31,176 bases of DNA from JADJLQ01 sp031417835 (GTDB taxonomy: Bacteria > Bacteroidota > Bacteroidia > Chitinophagales > Saprospiraceae). A program made the translations under genes and the position numbers. Location: NCBI GenBank assembly GCA_031417835.1, contig JANOWJ010000005.1, forward strand, positions 1 through 31,176, read 5' to 3'. Shown one piece after another: positions 1 through 7,990 of the stretch. The notes beneath the pieces were generated by a model. The model saw nothing but the letters and a program-made list of their open reading frames with translations, made no database searches and was not told the DNA's origin. Numbering within the stretch: position 1 is the stretch's first letter; each line of letters starts with the position of its first letter.

Positions 1-806
1 CTTAATTCTGTATTGGCAAAACCACCGCCCATTGCTATTTTTAGATCAGGATGATGGGTTTTAAACCATTGTGCGCATCGAAAGGCGCTGAATAAATTGC
101 CTGGAAATGGCACAGAGATGGCTACAAGTTTAGGGTGTATACCTGCTAGTTTTTGCTCAAGTACGGCAATCAAAAGTTTATCGATGTAGGAATAATCCTG
201 ATGCAATAAATCATAGATCTCATCGAAACTATTAGCAGATCGGCCCAGTCGCTCCGCATAACGGCTGAATCCAAAATGCACATCGACACACTCTTTGATC
301 AGATCTGCTATATCCTCGATGTAGAGTGTGGCCAAATGCTTTGCTTCATCCGGAGAGTGCATCGACCCGAAAGTCTGCTGTGGATATAACGAGGAGTACG
401 TGTCAAGTTGGTCAAATCGAGAAGCCTCTGGCAAAAATCCTTTTTGACAAATCAGGTGTACCAATGTTGGATTTTTTCCTTGCAAAAAAGAAATGACGGA
501 GTCAATGGTATTAATGTATTGATCTTTGAGGCCTATGATCCGTTGAGCGTTTTCCGATGGCTGCCCAGGGTGCTTTTCAATGTATGTAAATAGATTCTCA
601 AATCCTGCTTTGGAATAGAGAGCTAATATGACCTCTATGCCCAAGTCTGCTTGTAAACAACTAATGTTTTTAGTATTGAGGAAGCCTTTGATATAAGCCG
701 TGGCCGGGTATGGAGTATTAAGCTGAGTAAATGGCGGCGTAAGGGCTAATATCGTTGGATTCAAGGTTCGATTTTGAATTTGGTTTAGAATAGGTAAAGG
801 TACCAA
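1..806 (-). CDS. B12-binding radical SAM-like protein, N-terminal part (partial)
   Basis: The minus strand is open without a stop from about 806 to the window edge, so the C-terminal part lies outside. The visible protein has an early segment like TILALTPPFTQLNTPYPAT, typical of the first strand and loop of cobalamin-binding radical SAM enzymes. It ends with an IAMGGGFANTEL-like segment, which resembles the end of a B12-binding Rossmann domain. The CxxxCxxC cluster motif that would prove the radical SAM assignment is not inside the window, so the call rests on the N-terminal pattern and is an inference. No ATG lies in frame near the start: TTG at 806 follows an in-frame stop, and TTG at 764 is an alternative that begins just before the conserved segment. 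No neighbour suggests a substrate. Confidence 0.6.
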   Translation of the reverse strand, partial: MVPLPILNQIQNRTLNPTILALTPPFTQLNTPYPATAYIKGFLNTKNISCLQADLGIEVILALYSKAGFENLFTYIEKHPGQPSENAQRIIGLKDQYINTIDSVISFLQGKNPTLVHLICQKGFLPEASRFDQLDTYSSLYPQQTFGSMHSPDEAKHLATLYIEDIADLIKECVDVHFGFSRYAERLGRSANSFDEIYDLLHQDYSYIDKLLIAVLEQKLAGIHPKLVAISVPFPGNLFSAFRCAQWFKTHHPDLKIAMGGGFANTEL

Positions 807-879
807 AAATGACTAAATAGCTTGAATTCATATGACCTTGGGCTCTCATAGATCAGATGAGTATTTCAAACAAAAGGTT

Positions 880-896
880 GTTCCAAAAAGTGGAAC
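880..896. other. Small hairpin in the 831-1113 gap
   Basis: GTTCCA and TGGAAC pair around a five-base loop and are followed by GTTTTT on the plus strand. No plus-strand gene ends just before it, so it may be an operator-like or chance hairpin instead of a terminator. It lies about 20 bases upstream of the promoter-like box at 915. Confidence 0.3.
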
Positions 897-914
897 GTTT
901 TTAAATTTATTGAT

Positions 915-922
915 TATATTTG
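915..922 (+). promoter_or_regulatory. TAnnTTTG promoter box
   Basis: TATATTTG matches the Bacteroidota primary sigma factor -7 consensus TAnnTTTG exactly. It would serve the hypothetical gene starting at 1069 or 1114, leaving a leader of about 140 to 190 bases. A clear -33 TTTG is not seen, so the call is moderate. Confidence 0.45.
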
Positions 923-1113
923 TACGTATATGAGGATAGTGTCTAAAGGCACCTTGTTTCACCTCAATTGGTTACAGTAAGTAAACAAGCTTGTTCAGGA
1001 TCCAAAAGTATCACACCAGATTGGACTTGGGTGTTCTTTATGTGTCCGAATTAATATTTACTACAAAAATGACAAATATTGTGCTTTTAAAATTAGTCAC
1101 TTTATTTTACCCC

Positions 1114-1710
1114 ATGGGAGTAAAGAGAAATTCGAGTGACTATCTCAATCATCCATTTATCAAGGAAGTAAACGAAGGTCTGCAATTAAAGAGAGTAGAT
1201 CCTGAATCAGAAAATCGCCAAAAATGGGAATTATTAAATGAAACACTACGAAATGAATTTCCCGATTACAGAGTAGAAATAGTCGATACGCATATTCATT
1301 ATGATGGTATAAGTATGTTTAAAAAAAATGACCAGCAGCCCGGAAAGTACTTACCGGAGACTATAGAAATTTTAAAATCATACGTGTTACCGTTATATTC
1401 CCTTTATTTATATAAAGAAGAGAATAATCAGAAGATTATTAACTTTAATATTGGAGAAAATCCTGAGTTGATGAGAGTCGAGAAAATATTATTGGAAATA
1501 TTTAATGAATTAACCTATCTGCCATTAAAATTTGGTGAGGTAAAATTTCCAGGTCTTTTATTGCCCGATGAAGGCATTACAAATCCAGATTTTTACAATG
1601 CCTTTTTCTACGACATGTTTAATAGTAAACTTGAAATTATCCATGATAATGACTATAAAGTATATGAATTCGAACAATTTTTAATGTCTATAACAATGGC
1701 AAATATTTAA
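1114..1710 (+). CDS. Hypothetical soluble protein
   Basis: I do not recognise this family. From ATG 1114 the product is about 198 residues, acidic and hydrophilic, with no signal peptide or convincing membrane helix. It begins MGVKRNSSDYLNHPF and contains the segment VDTHIHYDGISMF near residue 55; the HxH there is suggestive, but no other metal-site motif was found. An upstream in-frame ATG at 1069 would add a hydrophobic stretch (TNIVLLKLVTLF), and a TTG at 991 would add more. I prefer 1114 because the hydrophilic, protein-like sequence starts there. The gene is AT-rich and alone on its strand, bordered by an antitoxin-like gene pointing towards it. Confidence 0.6.
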   Translation: MGVKRNSSDYLNHPFIKEVNEGLQLKRVDPESENRQKWELLNETLRNEFPDYRVEIVDTHIHYDGISMFKKNDQQPGKYLPETIEILKSYVLPLYSLYLYKEENNQKIINFNIGENPELMRVEKILLEIFNELTYLPLKFGEVKFPGLLLPDEGITNPDFYNAFFYDMFNSKLEIIHDNDYKVYEFEQFLMSITMANI

Positions 1711-1783
1711 TAAAGCAAAATAAATGAATAGAACATTGCTAAAGTTTTTATAGATGATTTTTAATAAATAATACAAATAGCTC

Positions 1784-1984
1784 TTATTCGTGGAGAAGTT
1801 GCTCAATGGGGCGACCTTTAATTTTGCCAGCTTTTAGTAATTTCAATTCTTTCAAACCAGCTTTTAAATGTTTTAATGAAATGTCAACCGTCATTTCATC
1901 TTCCTGAATTAATGCCCGTACCTTCAACTTTGTTTTGGGAGGTAATGATTTGTATAATTCATAATAAACTTGAGCCGTACTCAT
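1784..1984 (-). CDS. Small antitoxin-like protein (orphan)
   Basis: A 66-residue protein beginning MSTAQVYYELYKSLP, with a helical charged middle and a C-terminal tail GKIKGRPIEQLLHE. This layout resembles short antitoxins that precede RelE/ParE-type toxins in Bacteroidota, where a helical body is followed by a toxin-binding tail. I chose the ATG at 1984 because the 12 residues before it look like untranslated sequence. No toxin gene follows on the minus strand: only about 70 bases separate it from the end of the convergent gene. It may therefore be an orphan or a remnant. The function is an inference from size and composition only. Confidence 0.55.
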   Translation of the reverse strand: MSTAQVYYELYKSLPPKTKLKVRALIQEDEMTVDISLKHLKAGLKELKLLKAGKIKGRPIEQLLHE

Positions 1985-2020
1985 AAACTTTGTTTTAAGC
2001 TGTTTACAAAGATAGCTCAA

Positions 2021-2578
2021 ATATGAAGGTGTTCCAATTTACATGATAAATTTTTATAAAAAATGGGTATTCGGCTTTGAAAGCTTTTTTATTTTTTTTG
2101 AAGTTTATGTTACCTTTTCCTACATGCATAGTTTCTACATAATGGATCATCAAGATGCAACCCCATCATCCCAAGCTGGTCTTTATTAAAGGTTCATCGC
2201 GTAAATGAGTACTTTTTAAGGATTTTACCAAAATTAAAAACAAAACTTTTAGTGTTTTTTTCTGTAAATACTTCATTGTTAAACACATAGGGACATAGAT
2301 ATAGTTAGGTGCCACATAGAAAAATAAATATAAGTGTAATACACAAGAGCACATAGGGAAAATTGCTTCGCAATTCTGAGATTTACTTTAGTAAATCAGC
2401 TATGTACCCTTTAATAGGCTTTCTATGTGATGCCTTACAAATTCTAATGTGCCTATGTGTTGAATGATGGATTCAAGTACTCAAAAATGCGAAAAACCTT
2501 ATTAAATCTCACTCAACGGATAGTTTATTCTATTGTAAACTATTTTGGGTGCTTAATGATAATCAAACCATAATCCAG
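2021..2578. other. Repeat-rich intergenic region
   Basis: No convincing gene was found here. The region carries a long imperfect inverted repeat with nested hairpins (2280-2463, listed separately). A 62-codon minus-strand reading frame at 2166-2354 starts inside that repeat and is not protein-like. The last part is AT-rich and probably holds the promoter of the secreted hydrolase: TATTTTG at 2541-2547 is one base short of TAnnTTTG. Confidence 0.5.
2280..2463. repeat. Long imperfect inverted repeat with nested hairpins
   Basis: The left arm (about 2280-2322) and the reverse complement of the right arm (about 2418-2463) align with a few gaps. Both start AACACATAGG and both end CACATAGAAA. Inside lie an ACATAG/CTATGT pair (2351-2356 and 2400-2405), a hairpin AATTGC-TTC-GCAATT (2361-2375) and a hairpin GATTTAC-TTTA-GTAAATC (2380-2397). 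The whole could fold into a branched structure of about 185 bases, like a MITE or a large intergenic palindromic unit. Confidence 0.6.
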
Positions 2579-4588
2579 ATGTTCCAATTTCTAAATTTCT
2601 TGTCAAAAAAAGCCGTGATCTGCGTGCTCCTTTTAGCGGGTACTACGACTCTAAGCATAGCCCACAATGGATCCGTAGGATATGCATATCCTATCGGGCC
2701 GATCGTCATCGATGGTGACCTTCGGGACTGGACGGATGTCAAAAAGGTTACACTTGGTTTGTCTGACGAAAAACACTCCGGGGAAAACGATTTTTCAGCT
2801 TTTTTTCAGTTTGGCTACAATCTGGTTAACAAATCGATTTACCTAGCCTTCGAAATCACGGATGATGACTACATTCGTGACAGTTCCAAAAATGTGCGCT
2901 GGAATACCCAAGATGCGCTTGAGTTTTACTTGGATTTGCGCCATTCCCCTGTAGGTTCAGGTTTGGCTTCCTACTTGATTTCAAAAGATTTTAAAAACAT
3001 CAACAATACTGCGTGGGATCCAGTAGCCAAAACTGCCAGTTGGGATCAAGTAGAATATATCGTGCGCCGACAAGGGCATAAAACCATATATGAATGTCGC
3101 ATTGTTATTGGCGATCAACTGGTGCCTGGCAAATCAATTGGTTTTGATGTACAAGCGTTTGATAAAGATTCATCCGATTTTACGATCAATCCCTGGGGCG
3201 AAGGAGATTATAAATTTCGAAATCCTCTCTCGCTAGGGGATATTATCTTTATGAAAAGCGAAGCCAAACTTGGCTCTGTCTTTGGCAATATACATTGGTC
3301 TAAACCTTCTAAAGATAAAAGACCCAGTCAAATAAGCCTGACATCGACGGTGAATAAACTCTGCTGGGTAGAAGCCAATGTAGACTCCAATGGCTGCTAT
3401 ACTGTGCTATTGCCATTGGGCACTTATCGGGCCTCTCTGCCCGGGTATGAGATGCCTAAGGACCAGCGCATCTGGATAGTCAATAAAACCACAACGATTA
3501 CCTCCAGTCATTTAGCCAATTCGGCGCCCACTATATACCTCGCCAGCTTAGCTACCCCTCCCAGGCCTGCACCAGATGGTCTAGCGGCGAAAGGCATTTT
3601 ACATGATTTTAATCCGGCCAGGGCAAAACAACTTGACGCTTTCATCGCAGAACACCAGGCTCATTATCAAATACCTGGCGTGTCATTGGCTCTAATCAAA
3701 GATGGCAAAGTAGTGTATCACAAGACTTATGGTGTAAAAAATACTTTTACCAATATCCCGGTGGATGCGAATACCCTGTTTGAAGCAGCTTCCGTCACCA
3801 AACCTGTATTTGCCTATGCCGTGTTGAGATTGATGGAAAAAGGTATCATTGATCTGGACAAACCTTTGTATGAATATCTGCCGTACGATGATGTAGCCCA
3901 TGACGAGCGCTATAAACTCATCACGGCCCGACATGTACTTACGCATCGTACAGGATTCCCCAATTGGCGATCTATGAATGCGGATAATAAACTGAATCTA
4001 AAATTTATCCCCGGTTCGGATTACAATTATTCAGGTGAGGGATTTGAGTATCTAAAAATGGTAGTCGAAAAAATCACCGGCAAAAAGGTTGAACAAATCT
4101 TACAAGAAGAAGTATTAGCGCCCATTGGATTATATCATACTTATTTTTCTAAAAATGATACCTTGGAAAAATTGGTTTGCACCGGTCATTTCGATAATAT
4201 GCCTTCCGGAGATGGTTTGCCAGGAGCCCCAGGCATGGCGTACAGCATGCATACCGAAGCCCATGTTTTCACCCGATTTATGATCCACCTATTGAATGAG
4301 CGAGGCCTGCTACCGGATACCTATAAGGATATGTTGCGAGTACACTCCGAATATAAATACGACAAACCGGAGGATAAACCGCAGCATCATGAGTACATGG
4401 GTTTGAGTCTCAATATCCGTGAGACTCCATTTGGATTGGTATTTGGCCATGGAGGTAATAATGGCGACTTCCGATGCGAGTTTGAAGTCTATAAAGATTT
4501 GAAGATGGGCTATGTTTTATTTACGAATGGAAGCGGCGCATATCCGATGATCGAAAAAATGAAATCAATATTAGTCGAAGGGAAATAG
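2579..4588 (+). CDS. Secreted CBM9-like / serine beta-lactamase-family hydrolase fusion
   Basis: From ATG 2579 the protein has 669 residues; an in-frame GTG at 2549 is the longer alternative. Residues 1-30 form a signal peptide (VICVLLLAGTTTLSIA). Residues about 40-220 resemble the CBM9-like/DOMON domain of family 9 carbohydrate-binding proteins (VIDGDLRDW, then DDDYIRD and ALEFYLDLR). Residues about 235-320 look like a beta-sandwich linker. Residues about 345-669 are a class C beta-lactamase/esterase domain with SVTK at S405-K408, YNYSGEG near 482 supplying the tyrosine, and HGG at H624 in place of KTG. Family knowledge predicts an active-site-serine esterase or peptidase acting outside the cytoplasm. 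The lectin-like front half suggests targeting to glycan. The true substrate is unknown. Confidence 0.85.
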   Translation: MFQFLNFLSKKAVICVLLLAGTTTLSIAHNGSVGYAYPIGPIVIDGDLRDWTDVKKVTLGLSDEKHSGENDFSAFFQFGYNLVNKSIYLAFEITDDDYIRDSSKNVRWNTQDALEFYLDLRHSPVGSGLASYLISKDFKNINNTAWDPVAKTASWDQVEYIVRRQGHKTIYECRIVIGDQLVPGKSIGFDVQAFDKDSSDFTINPWGEGDYKFRNPLSLGDIIFMKSEAKLGSVFGNIHWSKPSKDKRPSQISLTSTVNKLCWVEANVDSNGCYTVLLPLGTYRASLPGYEMPKDQRIWIVNKTTTITSSHLANSAPTIYLASLATPPRPAPDGLAAKGILHDFNPARAKQLDAFIAEHQAHYQIPGVSLALIKDGKVVYHKTYGVKNTFTNIPVDANTLFEAASVTKPVFAYAVLRLMEKGIIDLDKPLYEYLPYDDVAHDERYKLITARHVLTHRTGFPNWRSMNADNKLNLKFIPGSDYNYSGEGFEYLKMVVEKITGKKVEQILQEEVLAPIGLYHTYFSKNDTLEKLVCTGHFDNMPSGDGLPGAPGMAYSMHTEAHVFTRFMIHLLNERGLLPDTYKDMLRVHSEYKYDKPEDKPQHHEYMGLSLNIRETPFGLVFGHGGNNGDFRCEFEVYKDLKMGYVLFTNGSGAYPMIEKMKSILVEGK

Positions 4589-4707
4589 GATAGCTGCCCC
4601 TTATCTTCACTTAAATAGCTCACAACCAACCATCGGATAGGGATCCATGCCCATTCCTGCGTCGCACTTTCCTTCAAAATTTATCCACTTTTTATTCCAT
4701 TTGGATG

Positions 4708-4715
4708 TAAATTTG
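4708..4715 (+). promoter_or_regulatory. TAnnTTTG promoter box of the isc operon
   Basis: TAAATTTG matches the -7 consensus and lies about 60 bases before the iscS ATG, in a 188-base gap after a complete gene. No good -33 element was found. No IscR-type operator was recognised. Confidence 0.5.
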
Positions 4716-4776
4716 TAGTTACTTAGACCAAATCCAAATAAGATAAAGAATCTTTTTAATTCATAAAGAGCTAGTA

Positions 4777-5991
4777 ATGAAACGAGTATACCTTGATAAT
4801 AATGCGACTACCCCTTGTGATCCGCGGGTCGTCGAGACGATGGTGCCTTATTTTTTCGAAAAATTTGGTAACGCCGCCAGCCGAAGCCATCCCTATGGCT
4901 GGGAAGCTGAAGAAGCCGTGGACTATGCCCGAGAGCAAGTAGCCGCATTGATCCATGCCGATTCTAAAGAAATCATTTTCACTTCTGGAGCTACTGAAGC
5001 TGACAATCTTGCGCTCAAAGGAGTATTTGATATGTATCGCAAAAAAGGGAATCATATCATCACCGTCACTACAGAGCATAAAGCAGTACTCGACACCTGT
5101 AAACATCTGAGTGAGATCGGTGGGGAAATCACCTATCTGCAAGTCAATGATAAAGGACTCATCGATTTAGCAGAGCTGGAGGCAGCCATCAGACCTACGA
5201 CGATCATGGTATCTGTCATGTGGGCAAATAATGAAACGGGTGTCATCCAACCTATGAAAGAAATCGGAGAAATCTGCGCCAAACACGGCATCCTTTTTAT
5301 GAGTGATGCTACTCAAGCTGTAGGCAAGATCGATGTCAATCCTCGCGAGATGGGGGTACATCTCTTGACTTTCACCGCACATAAAATGTATGGTCCAAAA
5401 GGAGTAGGCGCACTATATGTCAGTCGCAAAAACCCCAGGGTTAAAGTCACTGCACAAATGGATGGCGGCGGCCATGAGCGAGGTATGCGATCCGGCACTC
5501 TCAATGTACCCGGCATAGTAGGTTTTGGTAAAGCAGCAGAACTTTGTAGACTAGAGATGGCTACTGATACTGTACGGATCCAGGCCTTGAGGGATCGATT
5601 GGAAACTTCTCTTAAAGGCGCTATGGAAGAAGTGTATATCAATGGCGATCCTGCTCACAGGATGCCCCATGTGACCAATATGTCTTTTAAACATGTAGAA
5701 GGCGAAGGCCTGATGATGACTTTTAATCAACAGATCTCTCTTTCCTCCGGCTCGGCTTGTACCTCTGCTTCTTTGGAACCATCGTATGTATTGGTTGCTC
5801 TTGGCTTAGGTGATGATCTGGCACATTCCTCTTTACGATTCAGCTTAGGCAGGTTCAGTACCGATGAAGATGTAGATATAGCGATCAAAATGATCCATGA
5901 CGGTGTCAATCATATGCGGGATCTCAGCCCGATCTGGGAGATGTATAAAGAAGGGGTAGACTTGACTCAGGTGTCTTGGGCTGCCCATTAA
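4777..5991 (+). CDS. iscS: Cysteine desulfurase IscS
   Basis: A 404-residue PLP enzyme that takes sulfur from L-cysteine as a persulfide and passes it to the scaffold IscU. The start MKRVYLDNNATTP is typical of the NifS/IscS family. GNAASRSHPYGWEAEEAV near residue 31 is an IscS hallmark. The PLP lysine is K203 in TAHKMYGPKG, next to H202. The catalytic cysteine is C328 in SSGSACTSASLEPSYVL, on the long mobile loop that marks class I (IscS-type) rather than SufS-type enzymes. Length is normal for the family. The next gene, iscU, starts 59 bases after the stop, and iscA follows, so the three probably form one transcript. Confidence 0.95.
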   Translation: MKRVYLDNNATTPCDPRVVETMVPYFFEKFGNAASRSHPYGWEAEEAVDYAREQVAALIHADSKEIIFTSGATEADNLALKGVFDMYRKKGNHIITVTTEHKAVLDTCKHLSEIGGEITYLQVNDKGLIDLAELEAAIRPTTIMVSVMWANNETGVIQPMKEIGEICAKHGILFMSDATQAVGKIDVNPREMGVHLLTFTAHKMYGPKGVGALYVSRKNPRVKVTAQMDGGGHERGMRSGTLNVPGIVGFGKAAELCRLEMATDTVRIQALRDRLETSLKGAMEEVYINGDPAHRMPHVTNMSFKHVEGEGLMMTFNQQISLSSGSACTSASLEPSYVLVALGLGDDLAHSSLRFSLGRFSTDEDVDIAIKMIHDGVNHMRDLSPIWEMYKEGVDLTQVSWAAH

Positions 5992-6050
5992 ATAAAGGAC
6001 ATAAACTTTTAGACTCACTTATTTGTTATAAACTCAGTAAATCTTTCAAT

Positions 6051-6470
6051 ATGGCATATTCAGAAAAAGTATTAGACCACTTCCAACATCCAAAAAATGT
6101 GGGTACTCTCGATAAAAGTAAAAAAAATGTAGGCACCGGCCTTGTAGGAGCACCCGAGTGTGGTGATGTGATGCGCCTTCAGATCGAAGTCGATGAGATC
6201 ACCGGTATGATTAAAGATGCCAAGTTTAAGACTTTTGGTTGCGGCTCCGCGATTGCCTCATCCTCTTTGGCTACAGAATGGCTCAAAGGTAAGTCTCTTG
6301 ATGCAGCGATGAAGATCGATAATATGGATATTGTAGAAGAATTGGCTTTACCGCCGGTGAAAATCCACTGTTCTGTCTTAGCAGAAGATGCGATCAAAGC
6401 GGCGATCAAAGATTATCAATCTAAAAATGCCATAGTTGCAACTGAGTTGGTAGAAACGGCAACTGCATAA
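6051..6470 (+). CDS. iscU: Iron-sulfur cluster scaffold IscU
   Basis: A 139-residue scaffold on which [2Fe-2S] clusters are built with sulfur from IscS. The start MAYSEKVLDHFQHPKNVG matches the IscU N-terminus. An upstream in-frame TTG (5976) would add 25 unrelated residues and overlap iscS, so ATG 6051 was chosen. The three cluster ligands are present: C37 in PECGD (with D39), C64 in FGCGSAIASSS and C107 in KIHCSVLAEDA. The chaperone-recognition motif region reads LPPVK just before C107, as in the family, although no HscA or HscB gene is in view. The C-terminal tail is a little longer than in E. coli. Confidence 0.95.
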   Translation: MAYSEKVLDHFQHPKNVGTLDKSKKNVGTGLVGAPECGDVMRLQIEVDEITGMIKDAKFKTFGCGSAIASSSLATEWLKGKSLDAAMKIDNMDIVEELALPPVKIHCSVLAEDAIKAAIKDYQSKNAIVATELVETATA

Positions 6471-6546
6471 TTTTTAATTATTTTGATAAGACTGGCAAGG
6501 TACTCTTCCCAGACTTGCGTTCAATATATAACTTGAATTTTATCCT

Positions 6547-6873
6547 ATGATTCATATCTCAGATACCGCCGAAAAGCGCATCCGTGAGATCATATCCACG
6601 GAACACTTGACCAATGATTATTTTGTTCGCGTCAGCGTGACCAGTGGTGGCTGTTCCGGTCTATCGTACAATATGGACTTTGACAATGAAAATCGTCCTA
6701 ATGATCAGGTCTTTCAAGATAAAGGCCTTAAGGTAGTCACCGATCTAAAAAGTTTTCTATACTTATTTGATACCGTTCTGGAGTTTTCCGGTGGACTGGA
6801 TGGTAAAGGATTTCATTTTGAAAATCCTAATGCATCGCGGACTTGTGGGTGTGGGGAGAGTTTTGCGGTGTAG
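6547..6873 (+). CDS. iscA: A-type iron-sulfur carrier protein (IscA/HesB family)
   Basis: A 108-residue HesB/IscA-type protein that carries iron or [Fe-S] clusters to target proteins. The three conserved cysteines are visible: C36 in SGGCSGLSY, and C100 and C102 in RTCGCGESF. Length and layout fit IscA or ErpA; the sequence alone does not separate these, and the symbol follows operon position. It lies 76 bases after iscU, with no terminator seen between them. It is the last member of the operon here, because no hscB, hscA or ferredoxin gene follows. Confidence 0.9.
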   Translation: MIHISDTAEKRIREIISTEHLTNDYFVRVSVTSGGCSGLSYNMDFDNENRPNDQVFQDKGLKVVTDLKSFLYLFDTVLEFSGGLDGKGFHFENPNASRTCGCGESFAV

Positions 6874-6942
6874 TAGATTTTTATGGTCTGAAACGGATAT
6901 TATCTTGGCGTCGAGATCATTATTTTAATAATGCAAACCTTA

Positions 6943-6950
6943 TATCTTTG
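6943..6950 (+). promoter_or_regulatory. TAnnTTTG promoter box of the MNT-HEPN pair
   Basis: TATCTTTG matches the -7 consensus and lies 23 bases before the start codon of the nucleotidyltransferase gene, so the leader would be very short. Confidence 0.5.
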
Positions 6951-6973
6951 TCCTTTATTCCTGAATTAATTGT

Positions 6974-7261
6974 ATGGTTGAGTCCATTCACGAGATACTG
7001 AAAAAAAATATAAATAATTTACGCTACAAGTATCCATTCGAAAGCATGGCATTATTTGGGTCAGTGAATAGATCAGATTTTAATGCAGCAATAAGTGACA
7101 TAGATATACTCGTAGATTATCAATCTTCCGATGTGATGTTATTTCTTAAATTAGCTGAGGATCTGGAACAATTATTAAATCACAAAGTTGATTTAGTTAC
7201 AAAAAGATCGCTTAAGCCTAGACAACTTCAATATCTTGAAAACCAATTAAGATATGTCTGA
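6974..7261 (+). CDS. MNT-type minimal nucleotidyltransferase antitoxin (MntA-like)
   Basis: A 95-residue minimal nucleotidyltransferase. The active-site pattern is complete: ALFGSVNRSDF with G29-S30, then SDIDILVDY with the metal-binding aspartates D42 and D44. In studied MntA-HepT pairs this protein is the antitoxin and transfers AMP to a tyrosine of the HEPN toxin. Its stop overlaps the start of the HEPN gene by eight bases, as expected for a translationally coupled pair. The pair's role in phage defence or plasmid maintenance is known for the family but cannot be shown here. Confidence 0.9.
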   Translation: MVESIHEILKKNINNLRYKYPFESMALFGSVNRSDFNAAISDIDILVDYQSSDVMLFLKLAEDLEQLLNHKVDLVTKRSLKPRQLQYLENQLRYV

Positions 7262-7604
7262 CCGTCCTTCAATCATGTACTTATATGATATGCAGGATGC
7301 GGCCACTAAAATTATTAGATACACTGCAAAATTAGACTTTGCGAATTTTTCAACAAATGAATTGGTAAAAGATGCCGTTGCCCGAAACATTGAAATAATC
7401 GGTGAAGCTTGTAATAAGCTGCCTAACTCGTACTACTTGAAGTATCCCGAAATGCAGTGGTCTAAAATTATCGGCATGCGAAACAGACTTATTCATGGTT
7501 ATTTTGATGTAGACATTCCTATGTTGTGGAACACTATAAATCAAATTATTCCTACGTTTAGCGACCAGATAAAACAACTTATTTTGAAGGAAGAAATGAC
7601 TTAA
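7254..7604 (+). CDS. HEPN-domain toxin (HepT-like, DUF86)
   Basis: A 116-residue, mostly helical HEPN protein. It has the HepT signature ARNIEIIGEACNKLP near residue 42 and the catalytic Rx4HxY motif at R76-H81-Y83 (RNRLIHGY). HEPN proteins of this type are RNases whose activity is blocked when the tyrosine after the histidine is modified by the partner nucleotidyltransferase. The matching tyrosine, Y83, is present. The gene overlaps the MNT gene by eight bases. The full motif set suggests that the toxin is intact. Confidence 0.9.
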   Translation: MSDRPSIMYLYDMQDAATKIIRYTAKLDFANFSTNELVKDAVARNIEIIGEACNKLPNSYYLKYPEMQWSKIIGMRNRLIHGYFDVDIPMLWNTINQIIPTFSDQIKQLILKEEMT

Positions 7605-7828
7605 TTAGGTAGAAATTTTTATTTGAAAGTCCATTCAAGTCTATGGAGGTTCATAAAAGTAATTATACCATAAGCAGTTGCAAGCCTGACTCCAAACAAT
7701 GACGATATCTAACCACCTGAGCTAATACAAATTGCATCAAATAATTTCAAAAAACAATGTAGCTACCAAACCCACTAAAACATCATCTTTTTTAACATAA
7801 TATACTACAATATTACCCAGTAGCACAT

Positions 7829-7836
7829 TATATTTG
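7829..7836 (+). promoter_or_regulatory. TAnnTTTG promoter box
   Basis: TATATTTG matches the -7 consensus exactly. If used, transcription would start near 7843 and leave a leader of about 180 bases before the lipoprotein start codon at 8025. No clear -33 element is visible. Confidence 0.45.
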
Positions 7837-7894
7837 CCAAGTTGAAGTTTTTAGGTTATACAATTTTACAGGTCAATTATCCCTTTAGTCTTCA

Positions 7895-7990
7895 GACCGA
7901 CCCGCGTACCAGAGGCATCAAAGTAAAAGTACTTTGATAAAGTAGGCCCCTGGGCGGCAGTAGGCGCCATTGTCCTCCCCCGGACCGACC
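7895..7990 (+). ncRNA. Candidate structured leader element
   Basis: A GC-rich island in AT-rich surroundings. A perfect nine-base stem ATCAAAGTA/TACTTTGAT with loop AAAG (7917-7938) is nested within CCAGAGGC (7909-7916) and GCCCCTGG (7946-7953), which pair with one mismatch. The segment is bounded by direct copies of GACCGACC (7895-7902 and 7983-7990). It does not match any riboswitch that I recognise. A protein-binding site or a repeat fragment is equally possible. Confidence 0.35.

Noticed and set aside
408..593. A 61-codon plus-strand frame near the left end
   Set aside because: It is antisense to the radical SAM-like gene, which has the more protein-like sequence and a recognisable motif.
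880..896. A terminator for a plus-strand gene
   Set aside because: No plus-strand gene ends upstream in the window, so the hairpin is listed only as a small feature.
2166..2354. A 62-codon minus-strand frame
   Set aside because: It begins inside the inverted repeat and has a Leu/Lys-rich sequence typical of AT-rich non-coding DNA.
4771..5642. Several minus-strand frames opposite iscS
   Set aside because: They are shadows of a gene with every catalytic residue of cysteine desulfurase.
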